A program made the translations under genes and the position numbers. From contig NC_057004.1 of assembly GCF_000002595.2 (NCBI RefSeq), forward strand, positions 7,601,888 through 7,665,887: a DNA stretch of 64,000 bases. The letters run 5' to 3'. Below the pieces are notes generated by a model that saw only the letters and a program-made list of their open reading frames with translations, made no database searches and was not told where the DNA came from. The DNA comes from Chlamydomonas reinhardtii (taxonomy: Eukaryota; Chlorophyta; Chlorophyceae; Chlamydomonadales; Chlamydomonadaceae). Of this stretch, positions 33,850 to 45,091 are shown one piece after another. How positions within the stretch are numbered: position 1 is the stretch's first letter; each line of letters starts with the position of its first letter.

Positions 33850-34858
33850 GCCCCGCCGCGGCTGCTGCAGATTGCTTACGCTTGACCCAACAAGGTTATT
33901 CCATGTCAGGCAGCTGGACCAGCCATTGGGTGTCGGGCATGCCGGGACCGGAACCGGGCCACAGCGGCCGCCGCGAGGCGCAGCCGCGAGGCCCAGCCGC
34001 GAGTACTGAAGCAGCATGTCTAGTTGTAAGCACAGCAGCTAGCATATGTCGCCAAAAGTAGCAGCAAAGGAAAGGGCGGAACGGATCTCCGGGTGCGTGA
34101 TCGGCCGAGCCGAGCAATCGCGCCCTTGAACCACCCGCGGGCGGGTCCACTCCAAGCTTCCTTCTCCTTCCCGCTCATGTCCCCGGGAATGACTGTTGTG
34201 CCGGATAGTCCCGGGACTGCCGTGGAAGGTATTCGTTGGAAGTCCCCAGCTGCCCTGGACGGATTTTACCATTCCACAAGTCCAACCGCGGTTGTGCGCA
34301 AAGGGGGGGCGGAGCGGGGACTGAGGCAGGACACGCGTGTGCATTGGGCGAGCCGGTCCCATTCAGCTACGATCCACTTGACACGCAGCAGCAAACTATA
34401 TAACGCAACGAGGCATACGTGTTGCACATGTTTATGCAGTGGTAGTTTGGGCCACGCAACTTCAATACTAAAGGTGGTGTTCACATTGTGCTCGAAATGG
34501 CAAAATCAATTTCCGGCTCATCGAACTCGACGCAACAAGCCCTCCTTAATCTGCTTCTAGGTCATTGAGCGACTGTTTCAATGGATAGCTGTCTGCATAC
34601 ATACAAATTCAGAACATTCAGAGCATTTACACACGACCGCTGAATTAGTAGCATACGCTGACTCGGAGGAGCTCCATGCAGTTCGCGCGGCTTCCACCCT
34701 GCGAACGCCAGCGTGCGCGCAGCGCTTTTCGCTAGTAAGGCCATTATTTCGTGGCTACTGGGATACCAGCGCGTTCTGATTGTCCACAGATGGCACATAG
34801 AAGTTGACGACGATGCCCAACGCTCATGGTGGAACGACGCCATTATGCGTGAAACTGC
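33850..34858. other. Divergent intergenic region
   Basis: About 1 kb between the methyltransferase-like gene and the small membrane-protein gene. No supported gene. The first 170 bp stay open in frame upstream of the methyltransferase start. Confidence 0.5.
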
Positions 34859-35306
34859 ATGCAGCCACGCGTCTTCCGCGCCGCGCTGGTGATGGTGGGG
34901 ATGAGCGCAGCGGCGCCGCAGCGGGCCGCTGCCGGTTGGGGGCGGACTGGGCCGGCGGAGGCACGGGCGGCTGCAGCTGAGGCCGAGCTTCGCAACTTCA
35001 AGGCGGAGTGCGAGAAGAAGGAGGCCGAGCGGGCAAAGCTCATGAACTATATGCACGTGGTGAGCGGTATCTGGAATGCGTGTGCAGTGTCGTGCATTGC
35101 GTTGCTGCCACCCCCGTACACACATGTGTTTGCGGCCGAGCTCAATGCGCGTGGGGTGCGTGGTGTTGTGGTGGATCCCTGCGCAGGAGGCGCTGTTCTG
35201 GGCTGGCACGATCGTTGCGCTTATGTTCAACTTCTACGCGTCGGCCATTCGGGCATCAAGGGAACTCCTGAACACGTTGCGTGGGCTGCGCGGGCAAGGG
35301 CTCTGA
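34859..35306 (+). CDS. Small single-span membrane protein with coiled coil
   Basis: Two exons (34859-35059 and 35187-35306) join in phase 0 and give 106 residues. The first Met in the open frame was used. Residues ~32-62 are a charged Ala/Glu/Lys helix (AEARAAAAEAELRNFKAECE, KKEAERAKLMNYM) that should form a coiled coil. Residues ~69-84 (LFWAGTIVALMFNFYA) form the one clear hydrophobic segment, followed by a basic tail (SAIRASRELLNTLRGLRGQGL). The N-terminal 25 residues (MQPRVFRAALVMVGMSAAAPQ...) could be an organelle presequence. I do not recognise the family. Size and layout would suit an accessory subunit of an organelle membrane complex, but this is a guess. Confidence 0.6.
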
Positions 35307-35356
35307 CCGTCAGAATTGGTTCCTTTTGCCACACATTCCTTGCAGAGGGGACCCGA

Positions 35357-35706
35357 TGGGCTCGGGTGGACCCTGACGTGCTACCTCCCCTGCCCGGACG
35401 ACGCCATAGTTGCCTTTGGGCTGGCGCCTGCATCTGAAGCGGTGGCAGTGTCACGGAGATGCTGGACCTGTGGTCCAAGTGCTCACTCTCCAGTGTCGTC
35501 GTGACACTNNNNNNNNNNNNNNNNNNNNNNNNNNNNNNNNNNNNNNNNNNNNNNNNNNNNNNNNNNNNNNNNNNNNNNNNNNNNNNNNNNNNNNNNNNNN
35601 NNNNNNNNGTGACACTGCCACCGCTTCAGATGCAGGCGCCAGCCCAAAGGCAACTATGGCGTCGTCCGGGCAGAGGAGGTAGCACGTCAGGGTCCACCCG
35701 AGCCCA
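35357..35706. repeat. Inverted repeat (two ~98-bp arms) around an assembly gap
   Basis: The arm at 35357-35454 and the reverse complement of 35609-35706 agree at all but about one position. Between them lie 54 bp and 100 N. The octamer GTGACACT occurs on both edges of the gap (35501-35508 and 35609-35616). Confidence 0.9.
35509..35608. other. Assembly gap (100 N)
   Basis: A run of exactly 100 N, the usual placeholder for a gap of unknown length. Confidence 1.
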
Positions 35707-35899
35707 CAGGCTTCCGTCTGTGTAGCAGCTCCACGCATGCACAGGGTCGCGCTGAAGCAGGTGTTACAGGTTGTGTGTGTGTTGTGCGGCACCATGTTAG
35801 CGACGTATGGCGCGTGTGGCGTGCACAGACAGCACATACAGTATTTGCGTCTATTACCAATGCACTCAGTTCTGAAACGCCACAACCAGGACTTCGCAT

Positions 35900-35904
35900 T
35901 GTAA
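35900..35904 (+). terminator. Candidate poly(A) signal TGTAA
   Basis: The first TGTAA beyond the small membrane-protein stop codon, about 594 bp away across the assembly gap. Confidence 0.35.
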
Positions 35905-37649
35905 GTTGAGCACGTTGTCGTCCACCTAACTTGTGGGGGATGGGTGATTGGCGTAAACGTGTGCGTATCAGGCTGGGGCTATTGCGCGCGGCGCGCATCA
36001 TCAACAGCACATTGGCAGGCAAGACGAGCAGGCAGGGTGCCAGGCATGAGACACGGTAGCGGCAGTAACAGTTGTCCCATAGTAAAACGCACACCATCCA
36101 TTGCAGCGGGTGTTGGGCTGACTCTCGCTACAGCTGGTGTACCACTGTCCTGGTCTGTCCCCTCTCCTCCTACCGCCCCCTTTCCCCCTCGACCGCTCTT
36201 CCCTTCTCTTCAACCAAAACACAAGCGCCTCCCTAGTCAGGGCTGGGGGGTGAGGCGCTACAGCCTACAGGTGCAGTGGCAGCGCGCAGTGGTGGCCAGA
36301 CGCTACAACAGCCGGTAGGTGTGATGAGGGGTCATGAACGAGGGAGAATGCGGGTGTGTGCAGTGCACTGGGTACACACGACGCAGCTATTGCGGTGTGC
36401 GGTTGCCTTGCAACTTCACCCGCCGCCGCCACTGCGGACACTGCGCTCCGCTGGCGGTCACAGGCTTCATCAGTGCTGCTGCCGGTGCCGCCCCTGGACG
36501 TCTCTGCAGCGGTGGCGGGCGCAGCAGTGCGCTTCCACGTCACCACGCACGCGGGTGAGTGGGTGGGTCGGGAGCCTGCCCGGGGATGTGATGGGCAGAT
36601 CTGTGATTTGGCCTGGGTGGGGGCGGCAGGGCGTTCTTGGCAAGTGCGAGTAAGTTGGTTGAGGCCCGTGATGTGGCTTGAGGTAGGAGCGTCCGGGTTA
36701 TGATGAGCTTGAGCAGCAGGTTGCAGGTCATGCAAATGGACGCACATTATGACTGCAATCAGGGATTATCACCTTATGTCCTGCAAGTCTGGATCCGGGC
36801 TCTGATGCGACATGGCCGTGCGTGGCCTGCCGCCATCCCTGCTGCGCAGGCCCTGCACTTGGTCCCGGCAAGCTAGCAAGTGGCGGTGCGTGCTTCATGT
36901 GCTCCGCCGCTGATGGCATTCGATCAACCGGCAGGCGGTGGCGGCGGCGCTACAGCGCCCAGCAAGAGGGTGACATAAATGCGCCAACCGCGGCCGGGTG
37001 GGTTGGTGGGTGACGTGAATGTCACAGCACATAGGTGGCTGCCGCTATCGTCCCACGCCGCTGCCTTGGCCTGCCCCTGCCTACTGCTTACCTACTGCAA
37101 CTCCATCACACTCACAAGCCAAGTCCAGGACAACGCAGCCGGTGGTGTCGGCGGCACAGGAATATGTTGCTGGCCGCCGCCGCCGGGGCCGCCGCCTGCA
37201 TGACAGCCACCACCGCGCTGCACCTAGCCGGCCGTCGTCACTGGCCACCTGCAGGGGGGGGGGCGCCGAGGTGCGTGGTGAGCTCACTGGTGTGGGGCGA
37301 GGGCGGCGGCGCGAAGGTGGGGCGAGGGCAGCAGGGCGAGAGGGGGGCGCGGGCGGGGCGAGGGCGAGAGCGGGGTGAGGGGGGGGGGGGGGAACAAGGG
37401 CGGGTAGTTCATTCCAAACCCAAGGAAAGAGCCATAAACCCGGGGCGAGGCGGCCGTACAGATGGAGAACAGTGATCCAGTGCAGCGGCCGTGCTCGTGG
37501 CGTCAAGCCCTCGCAACGGCGCCTTGTCGTGTCGTTTGAGCGGTTCACGCGCTCGTCCTTTACTTTGTCGCTGGGGTGCTTTCTTTCCATTCTTGCCACT
37601 TGGGCGCCCATTATTCCCCCTTCGAACGCCCTTCCTGCATCCCCGCACC

Positions 37650-37705
<56 letters not shown>
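37650..37705. repeat. (GT)n microsatellite
   Basis: A perfect TG tract of about 55 bp. Confidence 0.9.
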
Positions 37706-37706
<1 letters not shown>

Positions 37707-37880
37707 GGGCTGCAAGTGCATGCGCCTGGAGTGGGCTGGGACAGAAGTAAAGGCATGCAGTGTGTGTTTCAGCAGGCGCCTTGTTTGTTGCGTGGCGGTG
37801 GTCCTCGGCACCGCCAACCCGGCCACCGGTACTCGCTCCCCTAACACACACGCCACCTTGTGTCGTCCTGACACACGCAG

Positions 37881-38597
37881 ATCAAGCTTCTCTACACGCC
37901 CGACCTGTTAGCATCCCCCAACGCCACACTCCGAGCAGTGGACGACTTCCTGGGGGCGCCGCGTGCCAGGCTGGATCCAAACGACAAGATGGATGGGATG
38001 TACAACACACGCGACTGCTACGTGAGTGTACGGGCTGTGCTGCGTATGGTGCCAAATGTCTTTGGGGCCCACGCGTTCTGGCCTCCTTGCGGCAACTGCG
38101 CGTGCCGCTGCCGAATTCCCTTTATGGCCTCGTCTCTGGCTTTCCTGACTCACATGACTGCTCCTACACGTGACTGCTGTTGTGTGGCCGCCAGGACGTC
38201 TCTTGCAGCCGGAGGCGGCCGGACGTCAGGCCACTCACGGCCGCCGCGGGCGACGTCGCGGGCGGCATCCCGACGTGGCGGCCGCGGACGATGTCGGGTC
38301 GCCCGCCACCACGACGGCGGCCAGCGCCAGTGCCAATGCCGGTGCGGGTGCCGGTGCGGGTGCCGGCGCCGAGGCCGGCGGGGAGGCAGCAGTGATAGCC
38401 CGTTCGGCCGGGCGGTGACGGCGCTGCGGCAGTTCTACGCCCCGCACATGCAGCAACTGTTCCGTTGGGCGGACCAGGGAGTCATCCCGCAGCCGCCGCA
38501 GGCGTGGACGGACGCGTACGGCAGTAGCAGTGGCAGGCAGCGGGGTAGCGGGGGTTGGGGGGACGGCAGCGGCAGTCGCAGCCTTAGATGCCAGTAG
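37881..38597 (+). pseudogene. Sulfotransferase-like C-terminal exons, incomplete
   Basis: Exon 37881-38021 begins after ACGCAG and ends at a GTGAGT donor. It encodes IKLLYTPDLLASPNATLRAV, DDFLGAPRARLD and GMYNTRDCY. The last part of the stretch to 38597 encodes FGRAVTALRQFYAPHMQQLF and RWADQG. This pairing (a late 'DLL..P..TLR.V..FLG' segment, then 'LR.FYAPHN..L') is the C-terminal signature of Golgi-type carbohydrate sulfotransferases. Between the two, the frame entered at acceptor 38195 runs into a stop near 38394, and the FYAPH segment lies in another frame across a GC-rich GGTGCGGGTGCC repeat. The upstream PAPS-binding P-loop is not found. It may be a decayed copy, or a gene whose short intron and 5' exons I failed to place. 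Alternatively the region carries assembly errors. Confidence 0.45.
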
Positions 38598-39204
38598 TGC
38601 TGAATGTGGCAGAGGCTGTGAACTAGCGTGCATTGATTGGGCGTACGCGCAATGGGAAACATTGCAGGATGGGATGCAAAGACATTGGAGTCGCTGCTGC
38701 GGTCCGCTGTGCCGTCCCCGCGTGTGTATGTGTGCGTGCATCGCCCACATGCATCGCCAACTGGGGTGTTTCGTGTGTCACAGTTATCGCCATCATTATG
38801 GCTCCTCTAGGCACTAGGCAACTATGCTTAGATGCCATTTGTACTTTGAATTGACGGCATTGATCCTTTGGCGGGCGTCCTAGACCGGGCGTGATTGCCA
38901 AGGGCTGCTGGCGGCGCCACATGCCAACACCGCAGGCAGGCCGCATCTGCATCCGCATATTCAACCTTGCGTCCGCATCGTCATGTTAAGACATGTTTGC
39001 CACCCAAGGCCTGGCGCCGGCGCCTGGCCTAGCGGCCGGGGGCTTGTTGTTTAGGTTTCTAGGACGACTGGACGTCGCGCGCAACAGACTCTGGTGGCGT
39101 AGGTCTGACACTGGAGGAGTGGCGGCCTCCGTGCCGGCCGGCGGCTCATGCGCGGACACAAGTGAGTTTGCATGGGAGTGTGCGAGTGAGCGAGGAGCAA
39201 TTGC
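38598..39204. other. Intergenic region
   Basis: No supported gene. An ATG at 38993 opens a frame (MFATQGLAPAPGLAAGGLLF...) that ends at a GTGAGT donor near 39161. Its phase does not fit the next exon, so it was not joined to the following gene. Confidence 0.45.
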
Positions 39205-42200
39205 ATGTGGAGATGCCACATGTGCAACACCTGGCAGAGCTTCGCAAATTGGGACAGCGCGTGGCGTCTCTTGCCCGACCGTGCCATTGTCGTACACATT
39301 CGGGCCCCTCTTCTGCTTTGCTTCGCCTTGTTCTTGCCCCTGTTTGTCACACTGTCGCCCGGCCATTGTTTTGCTGCACGCCGTTGCATTACGCTAGTGC
39401 TCGTCTACACAGCTCATCCGTGGACGCCGGTCGACTGCCTGCAGGTGCGCATCGGCTATGCTACCCGCGCGGTGTGGCGTCGCATTGAGTCTGTGTGGTG
39501 CTATCGCCTTGGCCGGGCGCCCGGAGCGTGAGGAATGCGCGTCAGCAAAACATCGACACAACCTGCCAGCTACCGTCGGTACAGTAACAGCGCGCGAACG
39601 ACGCACCAATGCCTTGTCCCTTCTTGCTACGCATTTATGTGGGCACGGGTGGGAGCCACACACATCGGGACTACGCTTTCCTGCCCCTTGCCATGTTCCA
39701 TCACGTGCCCGACCGTGCCTAGCCTCGCCTTGCCATGTTGAGGAGTGCCCTGCGTCAGGGGCTGGCGCTGAAGCTGCGATGAGGTCAGATGGCTTGGGGT
39801 GAGATAGCTATTGGTGTGTTTGATTGACGGAGACACCGTTCTGGCGAAAGGGTGGTCGCGGTTGGCGTGCGGCGGCACGGACGGGTGGCGGGCGGGACGT
39901 CCGCTCGCGTGGGCGTTAAGGGCAAACCCGACGTTCCGTGTGTTTTGAGGCGGGTGCAAAGAAGCCGGCAAGACTTCGGGTGGGGCGATGGGGCGAGGAC
40001 GGGGAGCGGGGAAGCGGGCAGCAAGGGAAGACTCAGAGAACTCGAGGCGAAGGGTTGCAATTCACTCATGGAGCGATTCCATGACGTCGGCCCCGGGTTG
40101 TCGAGTCCGCGCCACCAGCCACTCGGTCGGTATCGACACGCCTGAGCCGCATTCACAACTTCTAACACATTGTAAACTTTTGACCCCTGCCGGGCCGCTG
40201 GCCCCAGGAGATTCAACGCTCGAGTGGCTCTGAAATCCTCGGGGCCACTCATGCTGAGGCCTCGCCGCGCTACTGGCGCGCCCGCGAGCGCTCCCTGCGC
40301 TGCCCCGCCTGCAGCAGCAACAGTAGCAGCAGTAGCTGCAGGTGGTGGCGGCAGTAGCAGCGCCGCGGCTGGCAACGGCTCCGGCGAGGTGCCCGCGGCC
40401 GAGCCAGCAGATGACGGCTTCGCGACTGGCGAGGCTGACTATGAAGCTGCTACCGACTTGGACTTGGATGTGGATATGGACGACATCAAGCGCCGCGCCC
40501 GGATGGGCGGCAGCAGCGGCGGCAGCAGCGGGGGCCGTGGCAGCGGGTGGCTGGCGCTGCTGCTGCGGCGGGCGCGGGGCGCGGCCTCGGGTGCGGATGC
40601 GGAGGAGCGCGTGTTCCAGCGCTGGGTCATCTTGCAGGTGTGTGGATGGGCACCTGCATTGCGCCTGCTGGGGAGGGGACGCGGGGTGTTGCAACCGCCT
40701 TGCGCCCTAGCCGGCTGCTGCCGGGAGGCCTGCAGGGGAATGCACGCTTCGCGGTGGCGACCCACGGGACACGCCGGACCCCACCACTTGCTCGTACCAG
40801 CCGCCCACCATCCTTCCAGCCTACAACCCCTCCGCCCCGGCCCCCTCCTCCATTCCCGCCCCCTGCCCCCTGCCACCCGGTCCCCACACCATCCCACACA
40901 GAGCGCCGGCATCGACCTGCTGTCATGGGTCCTGGCGCTGCTCATGTGCGTGGTCACATTGAACCGCGCCGCCGCCTTCGCCGCCGGCTGCCCCTCCGCC
41001 GCCGCCGCACACGCCCTAGCCGCCGCAATTTCCTCCTCACCCACCGCTGCAGCTGCCACTGCTGCTACTACTGCTGCTGCGGGCTGGGGTGGTGCGGCGG
41101 CGGCGGCGGCGGAGTGTCCGGCGGGCTGCGGGCCGCGATTCGCCGCTGACTCGGCAATGGTGGCGGGGTTCCCGTGCGGTGCCTCGGACGTGCGGCAGTT
41201 CCTTTACACACTGAGGTGCGAGGGGGGTGGGTACATTCATTACGAAGTGAAGGCGTAGCCAGGTACAGCACAGGGGCCAGGGGAAGGAGAAGCAGGGAGG
41301 GGGAAGGAGGGCACGATGACAGGGGCAAAAAGAGGCGACGCCACAAGGCATTGCTCGCACACACCCTGGCACCCTGCCAGCCCACGCACCCCGCCTTTCA
41401 CAACACCCGCATCCTCCGTCCTACCTGCCCCTTACGCCCCTCCCTTACCCCTCCCCCCCCTGTGCTACTGTACCTGCGTACGCCTTCACTTGTTAATCAA
41501 TCATGAATGTAACCCCCCTCTCTCAAGGCACCTGCGCTCGGGCCTGCTGTACGCGGCGGTGCGCCACGACGTGTCGCTGCTGGCGTACGGCGCCGCACTG
41601 CTGGCGGCGGTGGCGGTGCTGCTGGTGAGGGCGGTGCGGAGGGGTGGTGATGGATGGTGGTGGTGGTGGTGGTGATGGTGGTGGTTTAACACTTGAGTGG
41701 GGCGGCGATGTTGTCACTGCTCCTGTGTGGTGTGGCGTCAACCGATGCCCACTCGCACGCAACTCACGCTCCCCCTCGCCCTGCCCCTCTGCCCAACCCC
41801 TCTCCCCCCCGCTCGCTCCCCGCCCCCCCCGGTCTACCGTCCACCACTTCCGTAACTAATCATGAATGTAACCCCCGCCCCCTCGCTTGTCCCCACAGCT
41901 GCGCCCCGCGCTGTACGTGGCGCGCCGCCACCAGCTGGTCATGTGCATACGCGGCGCCATGATGGTCGGCAACGTGGCCGCCTGCCTGCTGGCGCCGCCG
42001 CCCTGCCTGCCAGCCACCACAGCGCTCTACTACATACCCGCCTACGCCGCAGCCGCAGCCGCCGGCGCCGGCGCCGGCGCGCGGCGCGCCGCGGGAGGCG
42101 GAGCGGCCGGCGGCGGCGCAGCCGTCACCGCCGGCGGCGGCGGCGGCCCCGTGTCGCGACTGCTGTCGGCGCTGTCCGCGTCCCCCTCGTCCCCCGCCTC

Positions 42201-42332
42201 CTCTTGGTCTCTGCCGCTGAACTCGGGCTTTGTGTACATGGCGGTGGTGGGCGTGGTGCTGGAGCGGGTGAGGCAGGGGGGGGAGGTGGTGCGTGTGTGT
42301 GTGCGCATGTGTGTGTGTGTGTGTGTGTGTGC

Positions 42333-42387
<55 letters not shown>

Positions 42388-43948
42388 TGTGTGTGTGTGC
42401 GCGCGCGTGTGTGGGCATGCGTGTGTGCTGTTGAAGTGTTGGGGGCTGAGGACAGAGGGCGGGGCTGGACTGGCGAGTGTGATGGCGGGAGGGACGGGGG
42501 GGGGTCCCTGCATGGCGCTGTCTTTGCTGGCCGTCCCGTCTGGCTGGCTGGGGCCTGGGCCGACCCACGGCCCCGGGCGCCCTGGCTGCCCCTGGCTGCC
42601 CTTTCAGCCCCTGCACCTCCTCATTTCCCACACACACATAGCCACCCGCATTGATTCGACCTGCCTCTGCCTGCCTGTTTGCCTGCCTGCCTGCCGTGCC
42701 TGCCGCGCCCGCAGCTGCCGCTGCGCCTGCATCTCACCTTCGGCCTCCTGGAGTGGGCCCTGGCCGCCGCCACCGCACTGATGGGCCAGCGCGCGCTCGC
42801 CGCACCGCCGACCGGCGGCGGCGGCATCAGCAGGTTCAGCAGCCGTATCAGCAGCAGCGGCAGCAGTATCATTAGCGGCACCAGTGGCGGCGGCACCAGT
42901 GGCGGCGGCACCAGTGGCGGCACCAGTGGCGGCGGCGGCTGGCTGCTGCTGCACCTGGCGGCCTACTGGGCGCTGCCGGGCTGGCTGGTGGGCGCCATGG
43001 AGGCGGCCAGCAGGAGGGCGTTCAGGTGGGGGCTGCGGGGGGGGGGGGGGAGGGGGGGGGCTGTGGGGGGAGGGCTTTAGGGGGGGGGAGGGCTTTTGGG
43101 GGGGGGGGGAAAGGCTTTAGGGGGGGAGGGAAAANNNNNNNNNNNNNNNNNNNNNNNNNNNNNNNNNNNNNNNNNNNNNNNNNNNNNNNNNNNNNNNNNN
43201 NNNNNNNNNNNNNNNNNNNNNNNNNNNNNNNNNNGGGGGGGGGGGAAGGGCTTTAGGGGGGGAGGGAAAGGCTATGTGTGGGGCGGGGGAAGGGCAAGCG
43301 CGTTCGATCATGGCAGCGACTGCAAAGCCAAAGAATCAGTTGACCGCACCGACCTCGCACCTCCTGAATTGTGCACCCAAAATGCCGACGCAGGCAAGCC
43401 CTGACCCGCGCCCAAGCATTTGCGGCTCCCACCACTGGCCGCCGCGGCGCCAGCAGCCCCGCCAGCCGCAGCAGCAGTGGCGCCTCACCCCTACTTGGGA
43501 CGTCGCCGGCGCGCCGGTGCACCCCGCGGGACATTGCGGTCGGCAGCAACAGCGGCAGCGGCAGTAGCGGCAATGCGCCTACGGCCGTGGGTGGCAAAAG
43601 CAGCTGCAGTCTGAAAGGCAGTGGCAACAGCAGCGGCAGTAGCAGTAGCTACAGCTCGGCGGCCAAGCAGCAGCAGCCCGGGCACCTGCGGCTTCAGCCG
43701 CTGCAACCCCCGCCTGTGGCAGCGCCGATGGAGCCGGCGGCGCGGCAGCAGCAGCAGCAGCAGCCGCAGCCTTCACAGCCACAACAGCCACGGGAAGCAC
43801 GCCAGCCGCGCGAGCGGGAGGAGCTGAAGGCGGGGCAGGCGAAGGAGGAGCAGCCAGAGCAGCCGGCCGTGGTCGCGGCGGCGGCAGCGGCGGCGTTGGA
43901 GGAGCCGGCGCGCAGCGTCAACGGTGTCACTGCGGCTGCGGCGCCTCG

Positions 43949-43985
<37 letters not shown>

Positions 43986-45053
43986 GGCCCGCCGTGCCTT
44001 CCCGCCGCACCCCAGCCCCCGCACTCCCCTGCTGCTACCCCGGCCCCGGGCGGCAGTAGCACCGCCGCTGCCGGCAGCAGCAGCAGCAGCAGCCGGTGCG
44101 GCGGTGCAGTGCTGTGTGGGACCCTGTACGCCCGGCCCCGACCCACGGCCGCCGCCGCCACCCCCACTTCTGCTACTGCTACTGCTACTGCCGTGACTGC
44201 CTCCGCAGCGTCAGCAGCTTCAGTTGTAGTGCGCTCGGTGCAGCCGGCGGCGGCGGCGGCGGCGGCGCCGGGTAGCAGCAGCCTGCTGCTGCGGCCGGTG
44301 GCAGCAGCAACCCCACGGCCACTCGCACGGCCCCTGCCGCGGCTGCCGACCTACCAAGCCCTGACGCAGTCGCACTTCGTGTCCGTCAAGGTGCGGGCGG
44401 GCGGGGCCGCGGCGCAGCAGCCACACTGCCACACTGCCGCCACATGCTGGTCGCACTCACCAGCCCCTACTGCACGCACTGTCCCGCCCTGCTGTACGCC
44501 GCCGGTCCCCCGTACATATCATTCACGTCCCGCCCCACCCACCCACACCACAACACACCAACACATACCATATACACTCAACACACCTCTCTGTTCCGCA
44601 GGTCCGCAGCCACGAGGCGGCCGGCGCCTCCTTCCCCGCCGCCGCCAGCCGCCTGCTCGGCACCTACCACTCCGCGCTGCAGGGTGCAGCCGCGGCAGCG
44701 GCTGTAGCAGCAGCAGCCGCAACCGTAGCGCCCGCAGATACAGCCCCACTGCTGCTGCCATCAAATCTATCGGAGTTGCAGCCGGCGAGGGCGGGGGCCA
44801 CAGTGCTGACGCACCCAGCGGGCGGCCGGGCGGCGATAATCAGCCGCCTCCACAACAACCCCTCGGAGACAGCTTGCATTTGGGGGCAGGGGATGGTTGC
44901 GGACAGCCACGCTCTTCAGGTCGGCAGTAGCATCAGTTCCACCGGCAGTAGCAGCGCTGCTGGCGGCGCGATCAGTGGTACGGTCGCCCGCAGTGTGGTG
45001 GTGCCGGGCTGCGTGCACTTGCTGAGTGTCATCACCACCCTGCGCAGCCACCC

Positions 45054-45091
<38 letters not shown>

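Larger units (their letters stand above)
35707..37880. other. Spacer with unassigned exon-like pieces
   Basis: Short stretches with good acceptor and donor sites occur on the plus strand: 36270-36315 (VQWQRAVVARRYNSR), 36464-36554 (SVLLPVPPLDVSAAVAGAAV), 37160-37250 and 37772-37829. They may be upstream exons of the sulfotransferase-like piece, but I could not join them in one frame, and no PAPS-binding loop is visible. A (GT)n tract lies at 37650-37705 and a GGGTAGTTCGTTCCAAACCC-type element at about 37398. Confidence 0.35.

Noticed and set aside
38993-39397. ATG at 38993 as the start of the giant gene
   Set aside because: The GTGAGT donor at 39162 leaves phase 1, which does not match the frame of the exon carrying SFANWDSAWRLLPD, whereas an ATG at 39205 fits directly.
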